Shown: positions 1 to 6,739, numbered from the stretch's first letter. The stretch is DNA of 8,062 nucleotides from Verrucomicrobiales bacterium (GCA_011523195.1 WTHH01000263.1:1-8062); one strand, 5' to 3'. Program-made: numbers and translations. Notes: a model not told the origin generated them from the sequence alone.

Positions 1-4
1 CGGG

Positions 5-835
5 ATGAAACAGTTTTTTTATAGATCGCAGCAGACAGCCGTCGGGGCAGTGCTCCTGACCGTGTTCCTGCTCCTACTACTACCGGAAAGCGCCCGGGCC
101 AAGCTGAAGTCGGCCATCGGGGGGCTGTTTCTTCCTGTAATCGGTGTCAGCACGGCTGGCCAGAGCGCGGTCAGTTCGCTTGGCCAAGCGGCCTCCACTG
201 AGCCGGGAATTCATCCCTATAACCAAGCGCTTGGCCAAGCGGTGCAGGCCGAATTGGCCGCGGCCGACATGAAGATGGAATTGGATCATCTCCGTGCCGA
301 AAACCAGCGGTTGCGCGCGGCGGTAAACTTGGGGCTGCGCATTCCGTGGAAGTCAGAACTGGCACAGGTCGTGGGCCGAGATTCGTTCAATTGGTGGCGG
401 CGAATTAAGCTGAATCAGGGGAGCCAGGCGGGCGTTCGATTTAATCAACCGGTCATCTCGACGGAGGGACAGTTGGTTGGCCGCATTTCTGAAGTTGGCC
501 CAAAGACCTCATGGGCTGTTCTCGTAGGCGACCCCAACTGCCGATTCTCCGCGCTCATCAAAGAGTCCCGCAACCAAGGCGGCATCGTCGCCCCGAGGCA
601 GTTTAGTTCCGACTATCGGGTCGTGGAATTGACCTACCTGCCAAACGACGCCGAAGTGCGCCCGGGGCAGACCGTCGTGACCAGCGGCCTCGGAGGTGCG
701 TTCCCGAAGGAGATTCCAGTTGGCGTGGTGGAAGACTCGTGGCTGTCCAGGGACGGTCTTTACATCGAGGCACGTGTCAAACTGAACGCAGACTTAAACC
801 AACTCGAGGAAGTGCGGGTGTTGACGGAGTACTGA
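5..835 (+). CDS. mreC: Rod shape-determining protein MreC
   Basis: MreC is a bitopic inner-membrane protein whose periplasmic part forms a scaffold for the elongasome and activates PBP2. The 276-residue product has the family layout: a short basic cytoplasmic N-terminus, one membrane segment at about residues 11-28, a helical linker with coiled-coil character (about 80-107, including DHLRAENQRLR), and a C-terminal beta-rich domain (about 115-276). The latter carries typical stretches such as GSQAGVRFNQPV, GQLVGRISEVG, VVTSGLGGAFPKEIPVG and VEDSW. The ATG lies only four bases into the window, so its ribosome site is cut off, but the membrane segment immediately after it supports this start. 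It is followed by mreD after one base. Unusual here: two copies of the palindromic repeat, 51 bases apart, encode LGQA at residues 59-62 and 76-79, just after the membrane anchor. Identification is secure from domain order, motifs and neighbours. Confidence 0.95.
   Translation: MKQFFYRSQQTAVGAVLLTVFLLLLLPESARAKLKSAIGGLFLPVIGVSTAGQSAVSSLGQAASTEPGIHPYNQALGQAVQAELAAADMKMELDHLRAENQRLRAAVNLGLRIPWKSELAQVVGRDSFNWWRRIKLNQGSQAGVRFNQPVISTEGQLVGRISEVGPKTSWAVLVGDPNCRFSALIKESRNQGGIVAPRQFSSDYRVVELTYLPNDAEVRPGQTVVTSGLGGAFPKEIPVGVVEDSWLSRDGLYIEARVKLNADLNQLEEVRVLTEY
177..190. repeat. Palindromic repeat, full copy 1 (in mreC)
   Basis: A perfect 14-base palindrome, CGCTTGGCCAAGCG, in the linker-coding part of mreC, read as LGQA in the gene frame. 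It is identical to the copies at 228, 3033 and 6746. Confidence 0.85.
222..242. repeat. Palindromic repeat, extended full copy 2 (in mreC)
   Basis: It contains the 14-base palindrome at 228-241, extended leftwards to CCAAGCGCTTGGCCAAGCGG (223-242), so about 1.6 periods of a 12-base palindromic unit, CCAAGCGCTTGG. All 21 bases match the intergenic copy at 6740-6760. It is read as LGQA in mreC, 51 bases downstream of copy 1. Confidence 0.88.
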
Positions 836-836
836 C

Positions 837-1397
837 ATGGCGGGACGCCTCAACAAGATGCTTGTGCTGATGCTGGGGGTTTATCTGCTCATTTTTTTTC
901 AGTCGCACCTCGATTGGCCAAGGCTCTGGCTGGGATTCCAGCCGGATTTGACGCCGGCGCTGCTGGTCTGCGTTGGGCTGAGAATGGGGGCGGGACACAT
1001 CTCGACCACCGCAGTTCTGAGTGGCTTGTGGCTGGACAGTCTCTCCGCAAATCCGCTTGGCGTAAGTATCCTGCCGCTGTTTGCTGCGGGGTGGGTTGTT
1101 TACTGCTTTCGGAAGAAAATCCTCGGTGGTGAATTTTCGGCCCAGTTTTATCTCGGTACCACAGCCGGGTTGATCGTGCCTTTGATGCAGATCGGCTTAC
1201 TGAAGATGACGGGCGCGACGCCACTGCTCGGCTGGGAGATGGGCCTGTGGGCGTTGATCAACGCGCTGTTTTGTGGGGCAGCTGTGCCGTTGTTTGACGG
1301 CTTGGCCAAGCGCTTGGTCGGCTGGTTTTCCCATCCGGTATACGATCCCAACCGTTGGCCCAATGAAAACCGCCAGATCGTGCGCGGCAAGGATTAG
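837..1397 (+). CDS. mreD: Rod shape-determining protein MreD
   Basis: MreD is a small polytopic inner-membrane partner of MreC and part of the elongasome. It is recognised by length (186 residues), by several hydrophobic segments (roughly 8-22, 38-48, 58-66, 76-92, 105-122 and 136-152), and by family-like patches: QPDLTPALLV near residue 36, SGLWLDSLSANPLGVSILPL (62-81) and a C-terminal NALFCGAAVPLFDGL. The ATG follows the mreC stop by a single base. A GGAG-type ribosome site lies inside the mreC end at about 824-829, at suitable spacing, so the two are translated as neighbours of one message. A near-complete copy of the palindromic repeat encodes LAKRL at residues 156-160, at the end of the last membrane helix. 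A shorter TTGGCCAA core at 914-921 lies in the early loop. MreD is poorly conserved, so position in the operon carries part of the weight. Confidence 0.93.
   Translation: MAGRLNKMLVLMLGVYLLIFFQSHLDWPRLWLGFQPDLTPALLVCVGLRMGAGHISTTAVLSGLWLDSLSANPLGVSILPLFAAGWVVYCFRKKILGGEFSAQFYLGTTAGLIVPLMQIGLLKMTGATPLLGWEMGLWALINALFCGAAVPLFDGLAKRLVGWFSHPVYDPNRWPNENRQIVRGKD
1301..1317. repeat. Palindromic repeat, near-complete copy 3 (in mreD)
   Basis: CTTGGCCAAGCGCTTGG, about 1.4 periods of the 12-base unit, near the 3' end of mreD. It is read as LAKRL, a different frame from the mreC copies. The 14-mer form differs by one base at its left end. Confidence 0.82.
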
Positions 1398-1399
1398 GC

Positions 1400-3457
1400 A
1401 TGTTCGTTTTTGATCAACTCCGCAGCAAGGATCTCCCGATCAGGTTGATGGTGATCTTTATCCTGTGCTGCATGCTGCTGTTGGTCGGCAAGCTGTGGAA
1501 TTTGCAGGTGGCGACAGCCGCAGACTATCGAAGCCAACAGGTGAACCAGTCTGTCAGGGCGATTCGCCTGCCAGCCACGCGCGGCCGGATTCTTGACCGC
1601 AACAAGCAACCGCTCGCAGTCAACCGGTTGCGGTTCGATGTGCACGTCTACATCGATGAGTTGCGTCCACTTTTTCGTGAGCATTATTTCCGATTGAAGA
1701 ACGGCCGAAAACTTGGTCGCACGGCGCAACGAAAACTTGGTCGCGAAGCGCGGTACCAGGTGGTGAGCAATTTGACGATGCAGGTCAGCATGCGTCTTGG
1801 CCAGCCGCTCGTGCTCGATCCGGAGCGGTTTCACCGGCACTACCATCAAAAACTCTATATGCCGCTGGCAGTGATGCAGGATCTTTCGCCAGATCAGGTG
1901 GCCAAGTTTGTGGAACTCATTCACGGAGTGCCGGGAATTGATTTGTCGGTCAACCCGGTGCGGACGTATCCCAACGGCGACATGGCGTTTCATACGCTGG
2001 GTTATCTGCGTCGCGAGGATAAACCGGCGGACGACAAAGAGGTGCCGTTTTCCTATCGCTACCGACTGCCGGACTACGCAGGTATCGATGGCCTCGAGGG
2101 GGTGTTCGATCGGAGGTTGCGCGGTGAGGCTGGGGCGAAGACGATCCGAGTGAACAACATCAGCTATCGGACAAGCGAAGACGTCTGGGCGTGGCCGAAG
2201 TCCGGGCAGGATATTGAGTTGGCCATTGATCGTAACATTCAATTGGCCGCCGAGGAGGCGCTGAAATCGCACGGCGTGGAGACGCGCGGTGCCGTGGTCG
2301 TCATGGACCCGAACAACGGCGACCTCCTGGCATTGGTTTCACGTCCGGGGTTTGACTCAAACAAATTCATCACCGGTTTTTCCAAGGATGAAATTGCCCA
2401 ACTCAGCGACAGCCGGCTCAATCGTTGGCTAAACCGTGCTGCGGGAAGTGGCGGTGTGGCGTATCCACCGGGATCGATTTTTAAGATCATTTCCTCCGTC
2501 GCCTATCTCGAGGAGGGAATCCTCGACCCGGCCGACAAGGTTTACAACCGGGGCTTTTTCCGTAACGAGAGGCTGTATCCGAACTACACGCTGGACGACA
2601 CCGCCCCTCCGGGCGACTACGATTTTGTCAGGGCGTTCAAGCGGTCGAGTAACACGTATTTTATCCATTATGCACTGACACCGGACGATCGTACCGACCA
2701 ATGGCAGCAGGGTAAGCGCATCCTGTTGGATTGGGGAAATCGTTTTAGGTTGGGCAAAAAAACCATTCAGCCCTGGGCGATCGCTGGCGATGAATTGCCC
2801 AGCCCGATTCGTGAAGGCGAAGGGTACTTCCCTCCGCGTGGGAATGAATTCAAGAAAGTCGACCAGTTCGGCAAAAGCTCGCGTTGGGCGGCCGGAGACG
2901 TGGCGAACCTGTGTATCGGTCAGGGGGAGATCATCGTGACGCCGTTGCAGATGGCGGTGATGACATCGGCCGTGGCCAACGGTGGTAAGCTGATGCAGCC
3001 GCGCCTGATCTTGCGGGTGAATTCACCGCACGCGCTTGGCCAAGCGCAGAACCGGGTTATTCCAAGCAAGGTGGTGGCCGACCTCGATCTCAAGCCGGAG
3101 ACCATCTCGCTATTACATAAGGCGATGCTGGCGGACGTCGACGATCGCGATGGCAGCGGCCGGGCCGCAAGGGTCCGAGGCATGTCGGTCGGGGGCAAAA
3201 CCGGCACGGCACAAAAGAAGGTGCCGACCGGGAAATTCCATCCGCGTACCGGAGTGCGATTGTACCGGACGGATCACATTACATGGTTTGTTTCGTTTGC
3301 ACCGGTGGAGTCACCGCGTTATGCGGTCGTGGTCATGGTGGAGAGTGGCGAGTCCGGAGGCACCACCTGCGCACCGATTGCCGGTCGGATTTATCGGGCG
3401 ATACAGGAGATTGAAAGGAACAAAGGGAAAGGAGGGCCTCGCTTGGTCACGCGGTGA
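1400..3457 (+). CDS. mrdA: Penicillin-binding protein 2 (MrdA), elongasome transpeptidase
   Basis: This is a class B penicillin-binding protein, the DD-transpeptidase that cross-links new lateral-wall peptidoglycan and works with RodA. The 685-residue product has one membrane anchor (about 15-33), a PBP dimerisation/pedestal region starting with RLPATRGRILDRN (56-68), and a transpeptidase domain from about 290. All three active-site motifs are present: SxxK as SIFK (nucleophile S359, K362), SxN as SSN (S416-N418), and KTG (600-602) in GGKTGTAQ. IGQGEIIVTPLQMAV (506-520) is also typical of PBP2. The ATG is preceded by AAGGA at 1389-1393 inside the mreD end. The last bases overlap rodA. Unusual points are a basic insert with a duplicated RKLGR (residues 103-115), a palindromic-repeat copy encoding LGQA (546-549) in the transpeptidase domain, and a decayed copy encoding the last residues RLVTR. 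MrdA is preferred over FtsI because of the mreCD-rodA context. Confidence 0.96.
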   Translation: MFVFDQLRSKDLPIRLMVIFILCCMLLLVGKLWNLQVATAADYRSQQVNQSVRAIRLPATRGRILDRNKQPLAVNRLRFDVHVYIDELRPLFREHYFRLKNGRKLGRTAQRKLGREARYQVVSNLTMQVSMRLGQPLVLDPERFHRHYHQKLYMPLAVMQDLSPDQVAKFVELIHGVPGIDLSVNPVRTYPNGDMAFHTLGYLRREDKPADDKEVPFSYRYRLPDYAGIDGLEGVFDRRLRGEAGAKTIRVNNISYRTSEDVWAWPKSGQDIELAIDRNIQLAAEEALKSHGVETRGAVVVMDPNNGDLLALVSRPGFDSNKFITGFSKDEIAQLSDSRLNRWLNRAAGSGGVAYPPGSIFKIISSVAYLEEGILDPADKVYNRGFFRNERLYPNYTLDDTAPPGDYDFVRAFKRSSNTYFIHYALTPDDRTDQWQQGKRILLDWGNRFRLGKKTIQPWAIAGDELPSPIREGEGYFPPRGNEFKKVDQFGKSSRWAAGDVANLCIGQGEIIVTPLQMAVMTSAVANGGKLMQPRLILRVNSPHALGQAQNRVIPSKVVADLDLKPETISLLHKAMLADVDDRDGSGRAARVRGMSVGGKTGTAQKKVPTGKFHPRTGVRLYRTDHITWFVSFAPVESPRYAVVVMVESGESGGTTCAPIAGRIYRAIQEIERNKGKGGPRLVTR
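1706..1744 (+). repeat. Short tandem duplication within mrdA
   Basis: The 15-mer CGAAAACTTGGTCGC occurs at 1706-1720 and again at 1730-1744, a period of 24 bases (eight codons). It produces RKLGR twice (residues 103-107 and 111-115) in a basic segment of the PBP2 pedestal domain. Confidence 0.8.
3033..3046. repeat. Palindromic repeat, full copy 4 (in mrdA)
   Basis: An exact 14-base palindrome in the transpeptidase-domain coding region of mrdA, read as LGQA (residues 546-549) between LILRVNSP and NRVIPSKV, a stretch that looks like a loop. Confidence 0.85.
3428..3435 (+). promoter_or_regulatory. Strong Shine-Dalgarno-like sequence far upstream of rodA
   Basis: AAAGGAGG is the best anti-16S match I see in the window. 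It lies 18 bases before GTG 3454 and 21 before ATG 3457, well beyond the usual 5-10 base spacing. No ATG, GTG or TTG in the rodA frame falls at normal distance. It may act in coupled translation, or it may simply encode the KGG of the PBP2 tail. Confidence 0.4.
3440..3454. repeat. Decayed copy of the palindromic repeat at the mrdA-rodA junction (candidate)
   Basis: CGCTTGGTCACGCGG matches the repeat CGCTTGGCCAAGCGG at 13 of 15 positions. It encodes the last residues of PBP2 (RLVTR, compared with RLAKR from an intact copy) and lies between a strong Shine-Dalgarno-like sequence and the rodA start codons. The two mismatches make chance similarity possible. Confidence 0.45.
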
Positions 3458-4659
3458 TGGAGTCGGTTCTGGTACATTTGCGCAAGCTTCGCGTCGACCT
3501 ACTGCTCCTATTCAGCCTGCTTGGCCTGATGGTGTTTGGGGCGACGTTCATCCTCAGCGCCGCGATGGATCAGTACGAGATCGAGCCGTTGCTCAATACC
3601 TATTTTTTTCGGCAACTCGGTTTTTATGCCGTGGGATTGACGCTAGGCCTGTTTTTTACCGTGGTGGATTATCATCGCTTGGCCGGTTGGGCGCGGATGG
3701 CATACTGGATCACGATTATCCTACTGATTTTGGTGCTGATTCCCGGTATCGGCGTGGTGCGCTACGGTGCCCAGCGTTGGTTTGATTTGGGAATTACCCT
3801 CATTCAGCCCTCGGAATTTGCCAAACTGGCATTTATATTCGCCTTGGCCGATTTTTTAACTCGGCCAAACGAGGAGATGTTGATGCCAGGGGTCTTTCTC
3901 AAGGCCCTCGGAATGACGGCGCTGCCGTTCCTGTTGATATTAAAGGAACCGGATCTGGGGTCGTCGCTGGTCTTTTTCCCGATCGGGACCGCGATGATGT
4001 TTGTTGCGGGTGTGCCGCTTCGTTTTCTCGGGAAATTTTTGGGCGCTTCCACGGTGGTGGTTTTGTTTGTCATCATCAATGCGCTGTATTTTCCCGCGGA
4101 CTGGCGCATCTCCCTCCAGGAATATCAACGCCAACGGTTGTTGGTTTATTTTGACAAGGATTTCGCTCCACCAAACGCCACCCCGGTGGAGCGCAAGGCT
4201 GCCCGTGAGTTGCAGCGAGAGCGGACTCACAACATCAGGCAGGCTGAGATTTCGGTTGGCTCTGGCGGGTTGACCGGAAAGGGGTGGGGACAGGGGCCGC
4301 AAACCCGGTTGGGATACCTCCCGAGGGGCGTGGCCCACAACGACTTCATCTTCTCCGTCATCGCGGAGGAGACTGGGTTTTTGGGCAGCATAGCTGTGTT
4401 GGCGCTGTACACGATCATTCTGCTGAAAGGAATGCAGATCGCAGCCGAGGCGAGGGATCGCCTTGGCAAGCTGTTGGCTGTGGGAGTAGTGGCTCTCATT
4501 TTTTGCCATGTGTTCGTGAATATCGGCATGCACCTGAGGGTGATGCCAGTGACCGGCATACCACTACCACTGCTGAGCTACGGGGGGTCCTCCGTGCTTA
4601 GTTCATTGATTGCGATTGCTGTCCTGCAAAACGTGCAACTACATAAAAAATCATATTAG
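3457..4659 (+). CDS. rodA: RodA, SEDS-family peptidoglycan glycosyltransferase
   Basis: RodA is the polytopic SEDS enzyme that polymerises lipid II into glycan strands, with PBP2 as cognate transpeptidase. About 400 residues with roughly ten membrane segments carry the family signatures. In numbering from a GTG at 3454 these are GAQRWFDLG (105-113), IQPSEFAKLA (117-126), KEPDLGSSLVF with the conserved Asp167, YQRQRLLVYFD (224-234), GSGGLTGKGWGQG (269-281), HNDFIFSVIAEETG (295-308) and PVTGIPLPLLSYGGSS (365-380). Two starts adjoin: GTG 3454 and ATG 3457. I prefer the ATG, whose A is shared with the mrdA stop (TGATG), a usual arrangement for coupled translation. The only strong Shine-Dalgarno match is abnormally far upstream. 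The large extracytoplasmic loop after YFDKDF has about 20 extra charged residues (PPNATPVERKAARELQRERTH), compared with my memory of the usual loop. FtsW is unlikely given the partner gene. Confidence 0.95.
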   Translation: MESVLVHLRKLRVDLLLLFSLLGLMVFGATFILSAAMDQYEIEPLLNTYFFRQLGFYAVGLTLGLFFTVVDYHRLAGWARMAYWITIILLILVLIPGIGVVRYGAQRWFDLGITLIQPSEFAKLAFIFALADFLTRPNEEMLMPGVFLKALGMTALPFLLILKEPDLGSSLVFFPIGTAMMFVAGVPLRFLGKFLGASTVVVLFVIINALYFPADWRISLQEYQRQRLLVYFDKDFAPPNATPVERKAARELQRERTHNIRQAEISVGSGGLTGKGWGQGPQTRLGYLPRGVAHNDFIFSVIAEETGFLGSIAVLALYTIILLKGMQIAAEARDRLGKLLAVGVVALIFCHVFVNIGMHLRVMPVTGIPLPLLSYGGSSVLSSLIAIAVLQNVQLHKKSY

Positions 4660-4665
4660 GAAACA

Positions 4666-6687
4666 ATGGCTGAAAAGAATTCATTTCGCCGCGGCAACAA
4701 ACGCGGCATGAGATTCAAACCCTCCGGCGGGCTCAACCGTCGTTCCGATCGATCCGGCCTGAAGGCCCGGGCAAATGTCGAGACGATCGAGACGCCGCAG
4801 GATGAAATCTACAACACGAAACAACACGAGAGTGAAATCGTTCGCGCCGAGAACCAGGCGCACGGGCTGCCGCCGGACACCGACACGGATTCGGCCAAGG
4901 CGCAGCGACAACTTAGCAATGAGGAAAATGGCAACGGAGGACCTAAGCCTAAGGGCAGGCGGTCCCGTGGCAAAAAAGGGCAGAAGGGCGATGGTGATTT
5001 TACGCCGGTGGATTTGCCGGAAGAACCCGTCAAGTCCGTTTCCGAAAAAATACAGCGCTCGGCGAAGAAATTCGTCAGCAAGGTGAAGGGAATATTCCGG
5101 CCGATACAGCACTCCCACAAGGAGATCCTCGTCAATGCGGAATCCCTTGAGACCCGTGTTGCGGTGACGGTCAAGGGACAACTCGAGAATCTAACCATCG
5201 AGCGCGTGGACGACCCGCGCATGGTGGGAAGCATCTACAAGGGCAAGATTCGAAACCTTGAGGATGGACTCAAGGCGGCGTTCGTCGATATCGGCTACGA
5301 AAAGAACGCGTTCCTGCACTACTGGGACATTATCCCAAGTCCGCTGGATTCCTCCTACGACGTGGTTGATCGCGTTAAAAGGAAAAAATCCAAGCCTAAG
5401 ATCACCAACAAGGATATCCCGAAAAAATACCCGGCTGGGACGGAATTGATCGTTCAGGTGACCAAGGGGCCGATCGGAACCAAGGGGCCACGCGTGACAA
5501 CTAACGTGCTCCTACCGGGGCGTTATCTCGTGTTGTTGCCCAACTCCGAGCAGTCGGGTGTTTCGCGTAAGATCGAAAACAAGGAGGAGCGCTCACGTCT
5601 CAAAAAAATCGTGCGCGAACTGAATATCCCGGACGGCATGGGGGTGATCATCCGTACTGCCGGTCAAAACCAACGCAAGGGTTACTTCCTTCGTGACCTA
5701 AAAATCCTCCTCGACACATGGGAGGAAATCACCGGCAGGGTTCAGAGCCAGTCGCCGGGTAGTTGTGTTTTTGAGGAACCGGACCTGATAGAGCGCACCG
5801 TTCGGGATTTCCTGACCGAGGACATCGAGCGGATCGTCATCGATAACGTATCAGAGACGGAGCGCGTAAAGGAACTCATCGGACGCATTTCCAAGCGCTC
5901 CATCGAGAAGGTTCACCGGTACGCTTCTTCCGAGCCGATTTTCGACCGGTTCGGCATTACCCGGCAGCTTGAGACCGCGTACCTGCGGCAAGTTTCGTTG
6001 CCAAGCGGTGGCTACATCATTATTGACGAAACCGAGGCACTCGTCGCGATCGACGTCAACACCGGCAGCCATCGGAATAAGAACAACAACAAAAAGGAAC
6101 AGGACAAAACGTTGCTGCGGGTGAACCTTGAGGCGGCGGAGGAGATCTGTCGCCAGCTGCGACTCCGAAACATCGGTGGCCTGATCGTGCTGGACTTCAT
6201 CGACATGAAGGTGCCGCGCGATCGGCGTGAGGTGTTCCAGCGGATGCGCGACGGGCTTCGCATGGACAAGGCCAAGACACACGTGCTGCCCATCTCGGAC
6301 CTTGGTCTGATGGAGATGACGCGCCAGCGCCAGTCGGAGAGCGTGCGCGACACGGCCTATTCCGACTGCGAAAATTGCAGCGGTCGAGGTAAATTGAAGA
6401 GTTCGCTGACAATGAGCGTAGACATCCAGCGCAAGCTAGGTGAGATCATCAAGAAACGTGACAAACTCGAGCAGCGTCGCGAACAGGAATCCGACTTCAG
6501 CCTGCGTGTGAACGTGCATCCGACGGTGCTCGATCGCTTGCGGAACGAGGATGAGGATATTTTCATCGACATGGAAAAGCGTTACCTTGTGAAAATCTCA
6601 TTCCGTGCAGAGAAGGGTATGCACCCCGAGGAGTTCGAGGTGTACGATGCCACCTCGAACAAGCGCTTGGCCAAGGTGGATCGGTAA
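4666..6687 (+). CDS. rng: RNase E/G family endoribonuclease with long N-terminal extension
   Basis: This is an Rne/Rng endoribonuclease for mRNA decay and for rRNA or tRNA maturation. Residues 152-673 match the catalytic module: S1-like RNA-binding region (about 165-280, with GSIYKGKIRNLEDGLKAAFVDIGYEKNAFLH and GTKGPRVTTN), a 5'-sensor/RNase H-like region, and a DNase I-like catalytic part with two acidic metal-ligand sites, Asp463 in AIDVNTG and Asp510 in LIVLDFIDM. CENCSGRG (568-575) is the two-cysteine zinc-link motif. The protein ends soon after the small domain, so there is no C-terminal degradosome scaffold. Instead, residues 1-150 are rich in Lys, Arg, Gly, Glu and Asp, probably disordered, and end in a possible amphipathic helix (122-147). 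ATG follows the rodA stop by six bases, with AGGA at 4658-4661. A repeat copy encodes KRLAK at the C-terminus. Whether it acts like RNase E or RNase G cannot be decided; the symbol rng follows the mre-linked gene of E. coli. Confidence 0.92.
   Translation: MAEKNSFRRGNKRGMRFKPSGGLNRRSDRSGLKARANVETIETPQDEIYNTKQHESEIVRAENQAHGLPPDTDTDSAKAQRQLSNEENGNGGPKPKGRRSRGKKGQKGDGDFTPVDLPEEPVKSVSEKIQRSAKKFVSKVKGIFRPIQHSHKEILVNAESLETRVAVTVKGQLENLTIERVDDPRMVGSIYKGKIRNLEDGLKAAFVDIGYEKNAFLHYWDIIPSPLDSSYDVVDRVKRKKSKPKITNKDIPKKYPAGTELIVQVTKGPIGTKGPRVTTNVLLPGRYLVLLPNSEQSGVSRKIENKEERSRLKKIVRELNIPDGMGVIIRTAGQNQRKGYFLRDLKILLDTWEEITGRVQSQSPGSCVFEEPDLIERTVRDFLTEDIERIVIDNVSETERVKELIGRISKRSIEKVHRYASSEPIFDRFGITRQLETAYLRQVSLPSGGYIIIDETEALVAIDVNTGSHRNKNNNKKEQDKTLLRVNLEAAEEICRQLRLRNIGGLIVLDFIDMKVPRDRREVFQRMRDGLRMDKAKTHVLPISDLGLMEMTRQRQSESVRDTAYSDCENCSGRGKLKSSLTMSVDIQRKLGEIIKKRDKLEQRREQESDFSLRVNVHPTVLDRLRNEDEDIFIDMEKRYLVKISFRAEKGMHPEEFEVYDATSNKRLAKVDR
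6661..6675. repeat. Palindromic repeat, near-complete copy 5 (3' end of rng)
   Basis: AAGCGCTTGGCCAAG, 15 bases matching the extended repeat, nine codons from the rng stop and read as KRLAK. The right end of the 14-mer has diverged to GT. Confidence 0.78.
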
Positions 6688-6699
6688 GTAGTTTTGCCC

Positions 6700-6732
6700 A
6701 AATGCGCCCTTCAATCGGAGGGCGCATTTTTT
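6700..6732 (+). terminator. Intrinsic terminator of the mre-mrd-rng operon
   Basis: AATGCGCCCT (6701-6710) pairs perfectly with AGGGCGCATT (6719-6728), extended by A6700-T6729, around an 8-base loop. A run of six T (6727-6732) ends the element. It begins 12 bases after the rng stop codon and fits rho-independent termination on the plus strand. Read on the minus strand the stem is followed only by a short T run, so it should be weaker for the converging ATPase gene. Confidence 0.88.
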
Positions 6733-6739
6733 GTGTCTG

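Noticed and set aside
1796..1807. CTTGGCCAGCCG in mrdA (LGQP) as a decayed repeat
   Set aside because: 10 of 12 matches without the flanking half-sites; too weak to claim.
1394..2272. Long open frame of about 290 codons antisense to mrdA
   Set aside because: It lies wholly opposite an unambiguous PBP2 gene, has a His/Arg-rich composition typical of shadow frames and shows no recognisable motif.
3676..3684. CGCTTGGCC in rodA as another repeat copy
   Set aside because: Only nine bases match, and it encodes HRLAGW, a position where RodA proteins commonly have a similar sequence.
3036..3785. Plus-strand open frame of about 250 codons across the mrdA-rodA junction
   Set aside because: It overlaps two well-identified genes out of frame, and its Arg/Trp-rich translation resembles no protein.
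4688..4707. Small GCCGC/GCGGC inverted repeat just inside the RNase gene, as a possible autoregulatory hairpin
   Set aside because: Only five pairs with a 10-base loop in basic-residue codons; not distinguishable from chance.
5460..5492. Direct repeat ACCAAGGGGCC twice, 21 bases apart in the RNase gene
   Set aside because: It encodes TKGPIGTKGP, a conserved stretch of the S1-like region of the family, so it is explained by protein conservation.
6700..6732. Bidirectional function of the terminator hairpin
   Set aside because: On the minus strand the stem is followed by only about three T before GGGC, so efficient termination of the ATPase transcript is not supported by sequence.
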